A DNA stretch of 64,000 bases from Brevibacillus humidisoli (GCF_020923435.1 NZ_CP087263.1:1941970-2005969), one strand, 5' to 3'. Positions 8,824 to 17,981 are shown, counted from the first letter of the stretch. Translations and numbers: made by a program. Notes: a model not told the origin generated them from the sequence alone.

Positions 8824-8852
8824 TAATACGAATGGACGAAAGATTGGTTGCT
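8824..8852 (-). promoter_or_regulatory. Candidate ECF sigma promoter for the 8784-6243 operon
   Basis: Reading the minus strand, AGCAAC (CAAC at 8850-8847) is followed by exactly 16 bases and then CGTATTA (8830-8824). This matches the ECF layout of AAC, 16 bases, CGT known for Bacillus SigW-type factors. It also resembles the site upstream of the ECF sigma gene in this window (53075-53100). Initiation would fall about 33 bases before the ATG at 8784. Confidence 0.6.
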
Positions 8853-8996
8853 ATCTTGAAAAAAAGTTGCGAAGGAGCAGGGGGAAGGAGATAGCGATCA
8901 AAGCTTGGATTGCCTGCTCGTTAGCGGAGTCGTTAGGAAACAGAAAGGGTGACGAGATTATGTGTTCCCGCCACCTGTCAAAAACCATCTCTATTT

Positions 8997-9014
8997 TTTA
9001 AACGGCCGTTTAAA
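8997..9014. repeat. 18-bp perfect palindrome overlapping the RND gene stop codon
   Basis: TTTAAACGGCCGTTTAAA is perfectly self-complementary with no loop, and the RND stop codon lies inside it. No T run follows on the transcribed strand, so it does not look like an intrinsic terminator. It could be a protein-binding site or chance. The rest of the 8785-9009 gap shows only the ECF promoter. Confidence 0.5.
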
Positions 9015-12000
9015 GTTCAGGTTGTTCTGCCTTCCTGCTGCTCCAATTTTGACGTTTGGCCGCCATTTTTTCGTACAGCTTTTTTCGCCAGGCAAAAAAC
9101 CCCTCAAACAGTGAATACAGTACCGGCACGAGCACCAGTGTGACTACCGTGTGAAAAATCAATCCGAAGATGATCACCGTTGCCAACGGTGCTTCAAAAT
9201 CTGAACCTTCCGCATAAGCAAGTGCCAGCGGCAAAAGGCCCAATATCGCTGTCAGCTTGGTCATCAGGATCGGACGGACACGATTGCGGGCCGCCTCCAA
9301 AATCGCCGGTTTCAATTCGTAACCACGCTCACGGAGCAGATTCATCCGGTCAATGAGCAGAATCGCATTGGAGACGACAATCCCGATCAGCATGATTACG
9401 CCGACCATCGCCATCTCAGTCAGTTCACGCCCCGTCAAAACAAGTCCAACGACAACCCCAACCACTGCCATCGGGATGGTCAACATGATGATAAACGGGT
9501 GGGACAATCGGCCAAACTGCGCGACCATGATCAGATAGATCAAGGCGATGCTGCCAATGAAAACAAGCAGTCCGTTCAGCAGGTTCTCGCTTTGCTGTTT
9601 CAAATCACCGGCAATATTGATGCTGTATCCGGCTGGTACGGGGATCTCTCGCAGCTTCTCTTGGATCGCCCGGTTTACCGTCCCCAGGTCGCTTCCGGCC
9701 AATTCTGCTGTCACGCGAATCACCCGTGTCCCGTCTTGATGGTACAATACGGTCGGTGATTTGCTGTACTTCCAGTCGACGATATCCAACAGTGGAACCT
9801 GACGGCCATTCGGTGCTTGAATCATGATCTGGCGGAATTGCTCAGGGTGCTGCATCCAATCGTCCGGATAACGCGCCGTCACATCAACTTCGACACCATT
9901 TACCGTCATCGTTGCAACGGTTTGTTCACCCAGGAAACCGCGAAGTTGGCTCAACAGGGATTGCTTGTCAATCTGCAGACGCTCCATGATCTCCTGTTTC
10001 GGTTCCAGGATGATTTTTTCTTCCCCGCTGCTAAACTGACTTCGCGGATTTTGCGCTCCCGGAATCGTTAGCAACATCTGCTCCACCTGGTCTGTCAGCT
10101 GTTTCATGACGTTCAGATCCTTGCCGGTCACATCCAGTGCGATCGGCGTCTCGGATTGGCCGCCGCCCCATCCCAATTCCACCCGTTCCAGGTCATTGAG
10201 CGCTTTCAGACGGCTGTTAATCTCCAGCGTAATCGCATCTTTGTCCAGTTCCCGTTTCGTTTTTCCCAGGATCAAAATGTTCAGAACCGCTCGCTCTTCG
10301 TAAGCTTCCAGATAGATATCCTGGACGTCGTGCAGCTCTTGCAAGGTTTTATCAGCGGCCAACGCCACCTTTTGCGCCTCATCCAGGCTGCTCCCTTTGG
10401 GCAGGATCAGCTCAGCCCGGATATAATTCTCGTTGATGTTGGAGATTTGGCCCATCTTCAGATAGGGAGCGAGCAAAAAGACGCTGCCAAGCAGCAGGGC
10501 CGCCAGTAGAATCGTTTTCCAGCGATGACGCAAGGAAAGTTCCAATACACCTGTAGCCCACCGCTCGATCAGGGAAGGGCGGTCCTTGGCATCACCCTCC
10601 AGATTTACGTTTTTGTCATTCTTGAGAAAACTGTCAGAATAGACAGGAACGAACAAAAAGGCCGCGATGGTAGAAGAAATGATCGCCACGGTTACAGTAA
10701 ACGCAATCGTCACAAAAACCTGCTGTAACTCTTCTCCACCCAAACTGACAAACACGAGTGGCAAAAAGACGACGACAATCGTCAGTTGGGAAGCCAAAAC
10801 AGGCGTAAACACCTCTGCCGTCCCTTTTTGGATCGCTTGGAACAGCGGCTCCCCCCTCTCCCGCTGCTGATAGATACTCTCCAGCACGACAATCGCGGCA
10901 TCGACCATTAAGCCTACAGATAAACTGAGCGAAATCAATGTGACCAGATCGATATTGTACCCGCCCATCTTCATCGCGATAAAGGTCATCAATACGGAAA
11001 GCGGGATAGTGGTTGCGATTACCAATGTCACTCGCCAGTTTTTGAGGAAGAAAAACAGGATGATGACCGCCAATGCACCACCGATCAGCACGTCACGACT
11101 CAGGTTGCTGATCGCGTGCTTGACAAATGAGGCCGCCTCCACAAACGAAGTGATCTGATAATTCCCCGCCGCCTCTTTATTGATCTGATCGATCACGGCC
11201 TGTACTTGCGCCTGTGTCTGAATCACGTCACTCTCGTCCGTGCGGAAAACATTCATCGTAACGAAGTGATCTCCATTGTAGGTAAACAGCGCTTCATCAC
11301 TGTAGCCACGCAAGTCTTCGATTAGAGCCAATTGACGCAGTGGCACCGCTCCCTCGGCAGAACGGATCGTCACCTCTCCGATCTGCTGGATGGAGGCAAA
11401 CGTCTGATCCAACTCGATCACGGTGTTAAACCCATCGTTTTCCAACTTGCCGACAGCCTGTCGCCAGTTGGCCGCTCGCAGCTGCTCCATGGCATCCTGC
11501 GGTGTCAAGCGGTAGGCAAGCAGTCGATCCGGTTGAAACGTGATGCGCACCTTGTTAGTTACGTTTGAATCGTATACTTCTACTTTCTGTACGCCCGGTA
11601 CCGCTTCAATCTTCTCCTTGATCGATGTTTCCGCCAGGTTGTACATCGTCTGCAAATCGCTGCCGGAGAGAGCCAATCCCATCAAAAACTCCTCGCCAAA
11701 GCTCGCCTGAATCACTTCTACTTCATCCACTTCAGACGGGAAGACGTTGCGCAGTCGATTCACCGCATTTTGCACGTCTTGTTTTACTTGTGACGCTTTG
11801 CCGCTTTCCGCGACCACGGTGATCCGTGATGAACCGGTACGTGTATTGGATGTATACTCTTTGATCCCGGAGATCCCCTTCAGTTCCTGCTCGATCGGAT
11901 CTGTTACTTTTTCCTCCATCTCTTCAGGGGGAAGCGACCCTCCCGATGCGGCTACCTCGATCCAGGGCAGATTGGTTTTGGGCATCAATGCCACCTTAAA

Positions 12001-12096
12001 GGTGGCCAGCGAAGCAAACCCGGCAAAGAGAATGAGTACGGTAACCAAATAGACCAGCAGTTTGCGACGCAGAAAAAAATGAATCCACTTTTCCAT
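9010..12096 (-). CDS. RND-family efflux transporter, SwrC/AcrB-like
   Basis: A proton-driven membrane pump of the hydrophobe/amphiphile efflux type. The product has 1028 residues, normal for AcrB/SwrC. The first helix (LLVYLVTVLILFAGFASLAT) and porter region (ALMPKTNLPWIEVAASGGS) are followed by two six-helix sets with the paired periplasmic-type loops. The segment GLMVDAAIVVLESIYQQRER, carrying the proton-relay acidic residues, lies near residue 395. The gene starts two bases after the adaptor gene ends, so the two form one unit. In B. subtilis SwrC exports surfactin, but substrates here cannot be told from sequence. Likely roles are export of amphiphiles or antibiotics. Confidence 0.93.
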   Translation of the reverse strand: MEKWIHFFLRRKLLVYLVTVLILFAGFASLATFKVALMPKTNLPWIEVAASGGSLPPEEMEEKVTDPIEQELKGISGIKEYTSNTRTGSSRITVVAESGKASQVKQDVQNAVNRLRNVFPSEVDEVEVIQASFGEEFLMGLALSGSDLQTMYNLAETSIKEKIEAVPGVQKVEVYDSNVTNKVRITFQPDRLLAYRLTPQDAMEQLRAANWRQAVGKLENDGFNTVIELDQTFASIQQIGEVTIRSAEGAVPLRQLALIEDLRGYSDEALFTYNGDHFVTMNVFRTDESDVIQTQAQVQAVIDQINKEAAGNYQITSFVEAASFVKHAISNLSRDVLIGGALAVIILFFFLKNWRVTLVIATTIPLSVLMTFIAMKMGGYNIDLVTLISLSLSVGLMVDAAIVVLESIYQQRERGEPLFQAIQKGTAEVFTPVLASQLTIVVVFLPLVFVSLGGEELQQVFVTIAFTVTVAIISSTIAAFLFVPVYSDSFLKNDKNVNLEGDAKDRPSLIERWATGVLELSLRHRWKTILLAALLLGSVFLLAPYLKMGQISNINENYIRAELILPKGSSLDEAQKVALAADKTLQELHDVQDIYLEAYEERAVLNILILGKTKRELDKDAITLEINSRLKALNDLERVELGWGGGQSETPIALDVTGKDLNVMKQLTDQVEQMLLTIPGAQNPRSQFSSGEEKIILEPKQEIMERLQIDKQSLLSQLRGFLGEQTVATMTVNGVEVDVTARYPDDWMQHPEQFRQIMIQAPNGRQVPLLDIVDWKYSKSPTVLYHQDGTRVIRVTAELAGSDLGTVNRAIQEKLREIPVPAGYSINIAGDLKQQSENLLNGLLVFIGSIALIYLIMVAQFGRLSHPFIIMLTIPMAVVGVVVGLVLTGRELTEMAMVGVIMLIGIVVSNAILLIDRMNLLRERGYELKPAILEAARNRVRPILMTKLTAILGLLPLALAYAEGSDFEAPLATVIIFGLIFHTVVTLVLVPVLYSLFEGFFAWRKKLYEKMAAKRQNWSSRKAEQPEL

Positions 12097-12098
12097 GC

Positions 12099-13325
12099 CT
12101 ATTCTCCTTTTACAGCCACTTTTTCGCCCTCGACCAAGGAACCAATGCCATTGAGCACGATCGTCTCGCCGGGGCGCAGGCCGGACAATACCTCAATCTG
12201 CTCACCGATGACCTGGCCTACCTCAACTGTCCGCTTCACGGTCACGCCGTTTTCTACCAGCAGGACATAATGCTGAGACTGATTAATCCCAACTGTTTGC
12301 AGCGGGATGATCAAACCGCTCTGCAGCTGTCGCGGTACGGAAATGTTCGCCATCATACCGCCCCGCCACGCTTTGTCATTGTTGGGAATCTTCACTTCGA
12401 CGCGGTACTTCCCAGTAGCTTCGTCAGCGACGGGAGAGACAAACGAGATGGTTCCTGTGCTGGAAAGTCCACTATCGTTGGTAACCGTGACGTCTGCGCC
12501 GCTCTTGTAATGACGGATATCTGTGCTGGGGATGTCCAGAGTCACCTTCATCTCCCGCAAGTCAACGAGATGAAGCACGTTTTGCCCTGGAGAAGACATC
12601 TCGCCTATTTGCTTGGCAACGTCTACTACGGTGCCGGCAAACGGAGCGATCAACCTGGTATCCTGCAGTGATTGCCGGGCTTGCGCCGCCTGGCTGGCCG
12701 CTTGTGCCAGGGAAGCGTCCGCGGACACGATCTCATCCTGTTCTGCTCCTTGGAGCAATTGGTCAAGTGCCAGCTGTTCGTTTCGCCAGGTAAGTTCCGC
12801 TTGTGTCAGGCTGTGTCGAGCGGCATCCCGTTCGCTCTCCGAAATCGCACCTGCCTCATATAAGGTCTCCGCCTGCTGAAATGCCTTGTCGGCCTGCTCG
12901 AGGCGCTGCTTGGCCCCTTCCAAGCTGAGTCGTTGCTGTGCAATTGCCTCTGCATCGGCTCCCTGCAGGGTCTTATGGCGGCGGGCAGAGGCCTCCTGGA
13001 TCGCCGCCTGGGCTGCCGCTGCCGCCTGCTGATACGCTGAACTGTCAATCGCCGCCAACAGGTCCCCTTGGTTTACTTCGCTGCCCTTTTCCACATGGAG
13101 CTCCACCACTTTCCCGCCTGTTCCAAAGGAGAGATACAGATCGCGGACAGGTTCCACGATGCCAGTCTTGATGATCGGTGGCGCCTCGGTTTGTTTGGTC
13201 ACTGTCAAACCTGCGACGATTTTCGCTTTTTCTTCTGCTGGCTCACTGCCGACAGCACCATCGGCAGAACAACCGGTCATGGTCAGCAGTGTTACGGTCA
13301 AAACCAGTTTCGTCATTCTGTTCAC
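12099..13325 (-). CDS. RND efflux adaptor (membrane fusion lipoprotein)
   Basis: The HlyD/AcrA-type adaptor links the RND pump to the outside. The 408-residue product starts with a lipoprotein signal (MTKLVLTVTLLTMTGCSADG after a short leader) and has a barrel/lipoyl half, VEPVRDLYLSFGTGGKVVEL. A long Ala/Gln-rich coiled-coil hairpin spans about residues 105-235. The second lipoyl half, LIAPFAGTVVDVAKQIGEMS, and a C-terminal barrel ending LRPGETIVLNGIGSLVEGEK follow. The open frame extends to 13418, but GTG at 13325 has GGGGGA six bases upstream, with the lipoprotein ATG at 13316 as an alternative. It precedes the pump gene directly. Confidence 0.9.
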   Translation of the reverse strand: MNRMTKLVLTVTLLTMTGCSADGAVGSEPAEEKAKIVAGLTVTKQTEAPPIIKTGIVEPVRDLYLSFGTGGKVVELHVEKGSEVNQGDLLAAIDSSAYQQAAAAAQAAIQEASARRHKTLQGADAEAIAQQRLSLEGAKQRLEQADKAFQQAETLYEAGAISESERDAARHSLTQAELTWRNEQLALDQLLQGAEQDEIVSADASLAQAASQAAQARQSLQDTRLIAPFAGTVVDVAKQIGEMSSPGQNVLHLVDLREMKVTLDIPSTDIRHYKSGADVTVTNDSGLSSTGTISFVSPVADEATGKYRVEVKIPNNDKAWRGGMMANISVPRQLQSGLIIPLQTVGINQSQHYVLLVENGVTVKRTVEVGQVIGEQIEVLSGLRPGETIVLNGIGSLVEGEKVAVKGE

Positions 13326-13442
13326 GCCTATTCCCCCAGCTCTTCGTATGGTTTCGTTTTCCAGTGTGCCACGCGGAAGAGGACGGGATAACAGCCAGCA
13401 GGATGAAATACACTCCAACCAAAGACGGATATTTATCTAGGG

Positions 13443-14564
13443 TCACTCCAGCCACCAGAGGGGGGATGGTTCCTTCATGCTGAGGATCAAACCGACTCCA
13501 ATCAGATTGGAGAGCAGCGAACTGCCGCCGTAACTGATAAAAGGCAGGGTAATGCCAGTAATCGGCGACAACCCGATATTCATGCCGATATTGACAAAAA
13601 TCTGGACAGACCACATCGTCACCATGCCGCTGATAAAAAAAGCAGCAAATGGGTCCGGGGTACGGATCGCCCACTGCACGAAACGATAAAAGAGCAAAAA
13701 ATAGAGCAACAGAAGAAAACTGCTGCCGACAAACCCCCATTGCTGAGCTATGACAGCAAAGATAAAGTCAGTGTGTCGTTCAGGCAAATGAGGACCTGTG
13801 CCCGGATCTATCTGCAGGAGCCCAATGCCGAAGAGCTCTCCGCTGCCTACTACCTTGCGCGCCTGAAGATACTGATAGCCACTTCCCAACGGGTCAGCTT
13901 CCGGGTGGAGAAAAGAAGTAAGCCGCTCCAGTTGATGGGGGCGGATAATCTCAAAAAACAGCGATGGCGAGGATGCATGAAGCAGATACAACCCGCCAAA
14001 CAACAACAGCACCGTCACTCCCGTTACCAGATGGAAACCGGCTGGAAGCTTGGCCAACAGCAAAAAACAGCCGAACATCGTCAGATAGATCAGCGCCATC
14101 CCCAGATCGGGCTGGATCAGGATCAGCAATAGCGGAATTATCAAGATCATGAGGACCCTACCCAACTGCTTCACGTTTTCAATCGTTCCTTGCAATTGTT
14201 CGTAGAGCTTGGCCAGCATCAGCAGCGTGGTGATGCGAGCGATCTCCGACGGTTGGATACTGAGAATGCCCAGATCAATCCAACTTCGTGCACCGTTTAT
14301 TTCTTTGCCAAACAAGAACAGACTGGCGAGAGCGAGCACGCCAAAGCGGTAAATCCAGTCGGCATGTTGAACCAATAGCCGGTATTCCATCTGGCGGATC
14401 ACCAGCAGCATCCCCCCACCCAGCAAGGCCCATGCCGACTGTTTCAATAGGTAGATCCACCCGGCCTGTTCACGCGTCGCTTGATACACGGCAAGCAGGC
14501 TGATCAGCAGTAGGCATGTCAATGTAGTGATGACCAACGGATTTGGTTTCGCCTTTTCCAGCAT
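13443..14564 (-). CDS. RodA/FtsW/SpoVE-family (SEDS) peptidoglycan glycosyltransferase
   Basis: SEDS proteins polymerise lipid II glycan strands with a partner transpeptidase. The product has about 373 residues and ten membrane helices. It carries the conserved INGARSWIDLGILSIQPSE, PERHTDFIFAVIAQQWGFVG (with the catalytic-region Asp) and the C-terminal signature GLSPITGITLPFISYGGSS. The frame can be extended to a TTG at 14666, but that has no ribosome binding site and abuts the pepF terminator. The ATG at 14564 follows a GGGAGGAGG stretch, though at a wide spacing of about 11 bases, so the start is uncertain. It lies 117 bp upstream of the efflux genes. Rod-elongation, division and sporulation roles cannot be told apart here. 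Confidence 0.88.
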   Translation of the reverse strand: MLEKAKPNPLVITTLTCLLLISLLAVYQATREQAGWIYLLKQSAWALLGGGMLLVIRQMEYRLLVQHADWIYRFGVLALASLFLFGKEINGARSWIDLGILSIQPSEIARITTLLMLAKLYEQLQGTIENVKQLGRVLMILIIPLLLILIQPDLGMALIYLTMFGCFLLLAKLPAGFHLVTGVTVLLLFGGLYLLHASSPSLFFEIIRPHQLERLTSFLHPEADPLGSGYQYLQARKVVGSGELFGIGLLQIDPGTGPHLPERHTDFIFAVIAQQWGFVGSSFLLLLYFLLFYRFVQWAIRTPDPFAAFFISGMVTMWSVQIFVNIGMNIGLSPITGITLPFISYGGSSLLSNLIGVGLILSMKEPSPLWWLE

Positions 14565-14670
14565 TCTCCTAGCCGCCTCCTCCCTATAGCCTGTTTCATC
14601 CAGTAGTTTGTCCCAATTCCCGGGAAAAAGTGGGGTGTGAGAACAGGTCAGGGAGTTGTCGCTCAAATGG

Positions 14671-14708
14671 AAAAGCCCTGATTTTCGCTTGCAAAATCAG
14701 GGCTTTTT
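14671..14708 (-). terminator. Terminator after pepF (bidirectional in form)
   Basis: AAAAGCCCTGATTTT (14671-14685) and AAAATCAGGGCTTTTT (14693-14708) form a long stem with a seven-base loop, 10 bp after the pepF stop. T runs are present in both directions. Confidence 0.9.
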
Positions 14709-14717
14709 ACCGCTTGT

Positions 14718-16544
14718 CTATGCTTTTTCGTCAGCCAATGTTTCCATTTCGGAAAGCAAATCATCGAAGACGGCCAGAGCCTCGCGAATCGGCTCCGTCG
14801 AAGTCATATCGACGCCGGCCCGCTTTAACAGATTGATCGGATAGTCGGAACCACCGCTCTTGAGAAAACCGAGGTATCGCTCTACAGCCGGCGCGCCTTC
14901 TTCCACAATCTGTTTATAGAGCGAAGTGGCTGCAGAAAAGCCAGTCGCATACTTATAGACATAAAAATTGTTGTAGAAATGAGGGATGCGCGCCCATTCC
15001 AGATCGACCTCGCTGTCCACCAGTACATCTGAGCCGTGATAGGCTACATTTAGATCACGGTAGGCCGAGCTGAGCGATTCGGCTGTCAGCGCTTCGCCTG
15101 CTTCCACTTGCTCGTGAATCAGCTTTTCGAACTCCGCGAACATCGTCTGACGGAACACCGTGCCGCGGAACCGCTCCAGATAGTAATTGAGCAAATACAT
15201 CCGCTGCTGTTTGTCGGTCGTCGTCTCCAACAGATGGTGCATCAGCAGAGACTCGTTTACCGTAGATGCTACCTCAGCCACAAAGATTCGATACTGGGCG
15301 TACGTATACGGCTGGGTCGTATCGGAAAAGTAACTGTGCAGGGCATGGCCCATCTCGTGCGCCAGCGTAAACATGTTGTTCAGGTTCTCTTGATAGTTCA
15401 TCAACACATAGGGATGTGTGGTATACGCTCCCCAAGAGTAGGCTCCGCTGGTCTTGCCCTGGTTCTCATAGACGTCTATCCAGCCGGAAGTGAATCCCTT
15501 CTTCAGCACCTGACCGTACTCATCGCCGAGCGGACGTAGTGCTTCCGTTATGGTTGCCACAGCCTCCTCATAAGGGATTGTCATCTCTACCTCTTTTACA
15601 ATCGGGACGTATAGGTCATACATATGCAGTTCATCGAGCTGCAGCATCTTTTTCCGCAATCTGATATAGCGGTGCATCAGAGGCAGATGCTCCCGAATGG
15701 TAGCGATCAGGTTGTCATAGACGGACGGGTCGATATTGTCGCCAAACAACGCCGCCCGCAGGGCTGACGGATACTTTCTCACTCGTGCGTAAAAGACGTC
15801 CCGTTTCACGGATGACGTAAGGGTTGCTGCGATTGTGTTTTTGTGTTTGCCGTACGTTTTGTACAGAGCCTCAAACGCTTCTTTGCGAACACGGCGGTCT
15901 TTTGACTCCAGAAACTGAATGTAGCGTCCTTTGGTCAACTCCACCTCTTCGCCCTGCTCGTCTGTGATCATCGGGAACCGGATATCTGCGTTGTTCAGCA
16001 TCCCGAAAATCGTCGATGGAGCACTTGAAACCTCGCTCACTTCAGCCAGGATCGCTTCTTCCTGTGCCGATAAAGTGTGCGGTTTTTGGCGGGTAATCTC
16101 CTCCAGCAGGAAACGATAATGATCTAGTCCCGGCTCGCTTTCCTGCAGCTGACGAAGCTGTTCGTCCGGTATGGCCAGGATCTCCGGCTGTATGTAAGAG
16201 GTTGCGCTGGACACTTGTGTGCCGAGACTGGCGGCCCGATCAGTCAACGCTTGGTAGGTGGCGTTGGTGTTGTCTTCATCACGGCGCATCCGGGCATAGA
16301 CGTATATCTGCTCGAATACCTTGGATATTTCATCCTGCAGCGTCAAGGCATCCAGCAGTTGTTTTCCGGACTGCGCCAAACTCCCCTGCTTTGCCTTTAT
16401 TTCTTCGATCAGCTCTTTTACCTTGGCTACATCTTTCTCCCATTCGGCATCACTAGGATAAATATCCTCCAGTTTCCACTTGTATTCAGCTGGGATCTCA
16501 GAGCGCCTCGGCAGTGTTTTGCTTTTCTTCAATGATGCACACAC
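14718..16544 (-). CDS. pepF: Oligoendopeptidase F (M3B zinc peptidase)
   Basis: A cytoplasmic zinc peptidase that cleaves short peptides. In B. subtilis, excess PepF interferes with sporulation signalling peptides. The 608-residue product has the family length. HEMGH at 396-400 supplies two zinc ligands and the catalytic Glu. The third ligand Glu lies 24 residues later in FVAEVASTVNESLL. The N-terminal RSEIPAEYKWKLEDIYPSDA is typical. The start is uncertain: the longest frame begins at GTG 16544, which nearly touches the AAAGGAG site, while the TTG at 16532 sits about 11 bases after it. It is a single-gene unit. Confidence 0.95.
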   Translation of the reverse strand: MCASLKKSKTLPRRSEIPAEYKWKLEDIYPSDAEWEKDVAKVKELIEEIKAKQGSLAQSGKQLLDALTLQDEISKVFEQIYVYARMRRDEDNTNATYQALTDRAASLGTQVSSATSYIQPEILAIPDEQLRQLQESEPGLDHYRFLLEEITRQKPHTLSAQEEAILAEVSEVSSAPSTIFGMLNNADIRFPMITDEQGEEVELTKGRYIQFLESKDRRVRKEAFEALYKTYGKHKNTIAATLTSSVKRDVFYARVRKYPSALRAALFGDNIDPSVYDNLIATIREHLPLMHRYIRLRKKMLQLDELHMYDLYVPIVKEVEMTIPYEEAVATITEALRPLGDEYGQVLKKGFTSGWIDVYENQGKTSGAYSWGAYTTHPYVLMNYQENLNNMFTLAHEMGHALHSYFSDTTQPYTYAQYRIFVAEVASTVNESLLMHHLLETTTDKQQRMYLLNYYLERFRGTVFRQTMFAEFEKLIHEQVEAGEALTAESLSSAYRDLNVAYHGSDVLVDSEVDLEWARIPHFYNNFYVYKYATGFSAATSLYKQIVEEGAPAVERYLGFLKSGGSDYPINLLKRAGVDMTSTEPIREALAVFDDLLSEMETLADEKA

Positions 16545-16753
16545 TCCTTTTTACCGATTAAGTAAAAGCGGTTCCATTCTTACGCAACCACTGCATATGT
16601 TTTCATCACTAAACGTAACCCAAAATCTTCCTTCCGTCAATCTCCGTATCATCTCTTACCTTCCTACCCTATGCAGGCAGAAGCAAGGGACTGCCGGTGT
16701 CACGGCTCAGTTTGTCCGTCCTGCCCCTGCGGCTGTACCAGCATGAACCAAAA

Positions 16754-16805
16754 CAACGTCCGCTTATTCCATCCTCTGGTACCTATCTCGAAATAGCGGA
16801 CGTTG
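16754..16805 (-). terminator. Hairpin terminator downstream of the coiled-coil gene
   Basis: CAACGTCCGCT (16754-16764) and AGCGGACGTTG (16795-16805) form an 11-bp perfect stem. On the minus strand it is followed by TTTTGG. It lies 66 bp after the stop of the gene at 16871. The remainder of the 16545-16870 gap shows no gene. Confidence 0.65.
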
Positions 16806-16870
16806 CCCTGACCTTGCCGTTTCGTCTTGTCAGTATTCGTCGTCTAACCCGATCATCTGTCTGGTCGGAT

Positions 16871-17173
16871 CTATCCCTCCCGTCCCGACTCCCACTCCTG
16901 CTTCAGAGAGAGTACCACCTTATACAGATGCTCCCGTTCTTTCTCGATGGCTTCCTGGAACTGTTCCCATTCTTGTTTGTAACGTTCCAGTTCCACTGTC
17001 ACATGCTGCAGCTGTTCTTCCAGGCTGCGAATCTTCTCTTCTTGCGTCTCTTCGCCTTCCTGCATTTTTTTTACATAGGCAGTCTGTCCCACCGCATGCT
17101 GTACTTGAAATGTTCCCCGAAAAACTCCGGGTGTTATCCAGTAACGGGTATCACCGTGTTTTTGCTTTTCCAT
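16871..17173 (-). CDS. Small coiled-coil protein of unknown function
   Basis: The product has 100 residues. After about 35 ordinary residues (MEKQKHGDTRYWITPGVFRG...) comes a long charged helix, roughly residues 36-97, rich in Glu, Lys and Gln with a heptad pattern (EEKIRSLEEQLQHVTVELER), suggesting a dimeric coiled coil. GGGAGG stands about eight bases before the ATG, supporting a real gene. No family is recognised. It is 102 bp downstream of dnaD, beyond the dnaD terminator, and is probably a separate unit. Confidence 0.7.
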   Translation of the reverse strand: MEKQKHGDTRYWITPGVFRGTFQVQHAVGQTAYVKKMQEGEETQEEKIRSLEEQLQHVTVELERYKQEWEQFQEAIEKEREHLYKVVLSLKQEWESGREG

Positions 17174-17249
17174 CCATCTAACCTCCCTGACAGTCGTTTC
17201 GCTATATGCTATGTTACGACTGGGAGTAATGGTACGCGTATGGAAAAAG

Positions 17250-17286
17250 AAAAAGCCGTCAAGACCTCAGGAGGGTCATAACGGCT
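17250..17286 (-). terminator. Rho-independent terminator overlapping the dnaD 3' end
   Basis: AGCCGTCAAGACC (17253-17265) and GGTCATAACGGCT (17274-17286) form an interrupted stem, AGCCGT/ACGGCT plus GACC/GGTC. On the minus strand it is followed by TTTTTC. The stem includes the last codons of dnaD. Confidence 0.8.
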
Positions 17287-17959
17287 GTCGCTGATCGCGA
17301 GGTGTCGAATGGCGCCGAAAGCGGAGGCTGTAGTTGCGCGCTTCCTCGGCGCTGCTGATCTTTTGTCGTTGCCACTCCAACAGTATGCGATCGATGTAGC
17401 GTATGTACAGTTTGCCGACGGCTGCTGCCTCGCGCAAAGCGGCAACAATCAGCTCTTCCGAGTACTTGTCCTGTTCTACCCAGATGTGCAGGGTTTCGAT
17501 CTCAAACGGTGAAAGAGGGCGGCCAAAGGCCTGTTCAAACTGATTGTAAAGTCCAGTGCTCTCGGCGGTCCCAACGGCCGTTTCCCGAGAGGAGGCAACC
17601 GTCTCCATCACGGCCAACTCTTCGTCTTTCAGACATTGAGCCAGCTTTTGGTAGAGCGGTTCCAGATTGTAGTTTTCATACCGAAGGCCGGTTTGCTTGT
17701 CCACTTCTTCATCGATCGTAAGCCAGCCTTCTTTGATCAGTTTTTGCAGAAGCTGGATCAAGCGCATACTTGGCATAGACAGGCGGTTCTCCAACTGTTG
17801 GATGGTTGGAAACCGGTTACCCACCTGTTGGAAGGACAAGAGGTGGATGATCAGCATCATCTCTTCATCCGTCAGCGAAAGGCGCTTGTAGGTTTTGAGC
17901 AGCAGGTTGGAGACAGATGTTGCTCCTTCTTGCAGCGCATGAAAAATCTGTCGATTCAT
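17276..17959 (-). CDS. dnaD: DNA replication initiation protein DnaD
   Basis: DnaD helps load the replicative helicase at oriC and at restart sites in low-GC Gram-positive bacteria. The 227-residue product has the N-terminal winged-helix domain (SLTDEEMMLIIHLLSFQQVG ... RFPTIQQLENRLSM). The C-terminal DnaB/DnaD domain contains FEQAFGRPLSPFEIETLHIW and the IRYIDRILLEWQRQKI motif with the conserved Trp. Synteny with asnS and aspB is as in B. subtilis, but nth does not follow here. The start ATG has GAGGTGAA upstream and its own promoter. Confidence 0.96.
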   Translation of the reverse strand: MNRQIFHALQEGATSVSNLLLKTYKRLSLTDEEMMLIIHLLSFQQVGNRFPTIQQLENRLSMPSMRLIQLLQKLIKEGWLTIDEEVDKQTGLRYENYNLEPLYQKLAQCLKDEELAVMETVASSRETAVGTAESTGLYNQFEQAFGRPLSPFEIETLHIWVEQDKYSEELIVAALREAAAVGKLYIRYIDRILLEWQRQKISSAEEARNYSLRFRRHSTPRDQRQPL

Positions 17960-17981
17960 GACGTCTGTTCACCTCTTTTCC

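Noticed and set aside
14565-14666. N-terminal extension of the RodA-like protein from TTG 14666
   Set aside because: No ribosome binding site, and the TTG lies directly beside the pepF terminator. The ATG at 14564 is better supported.
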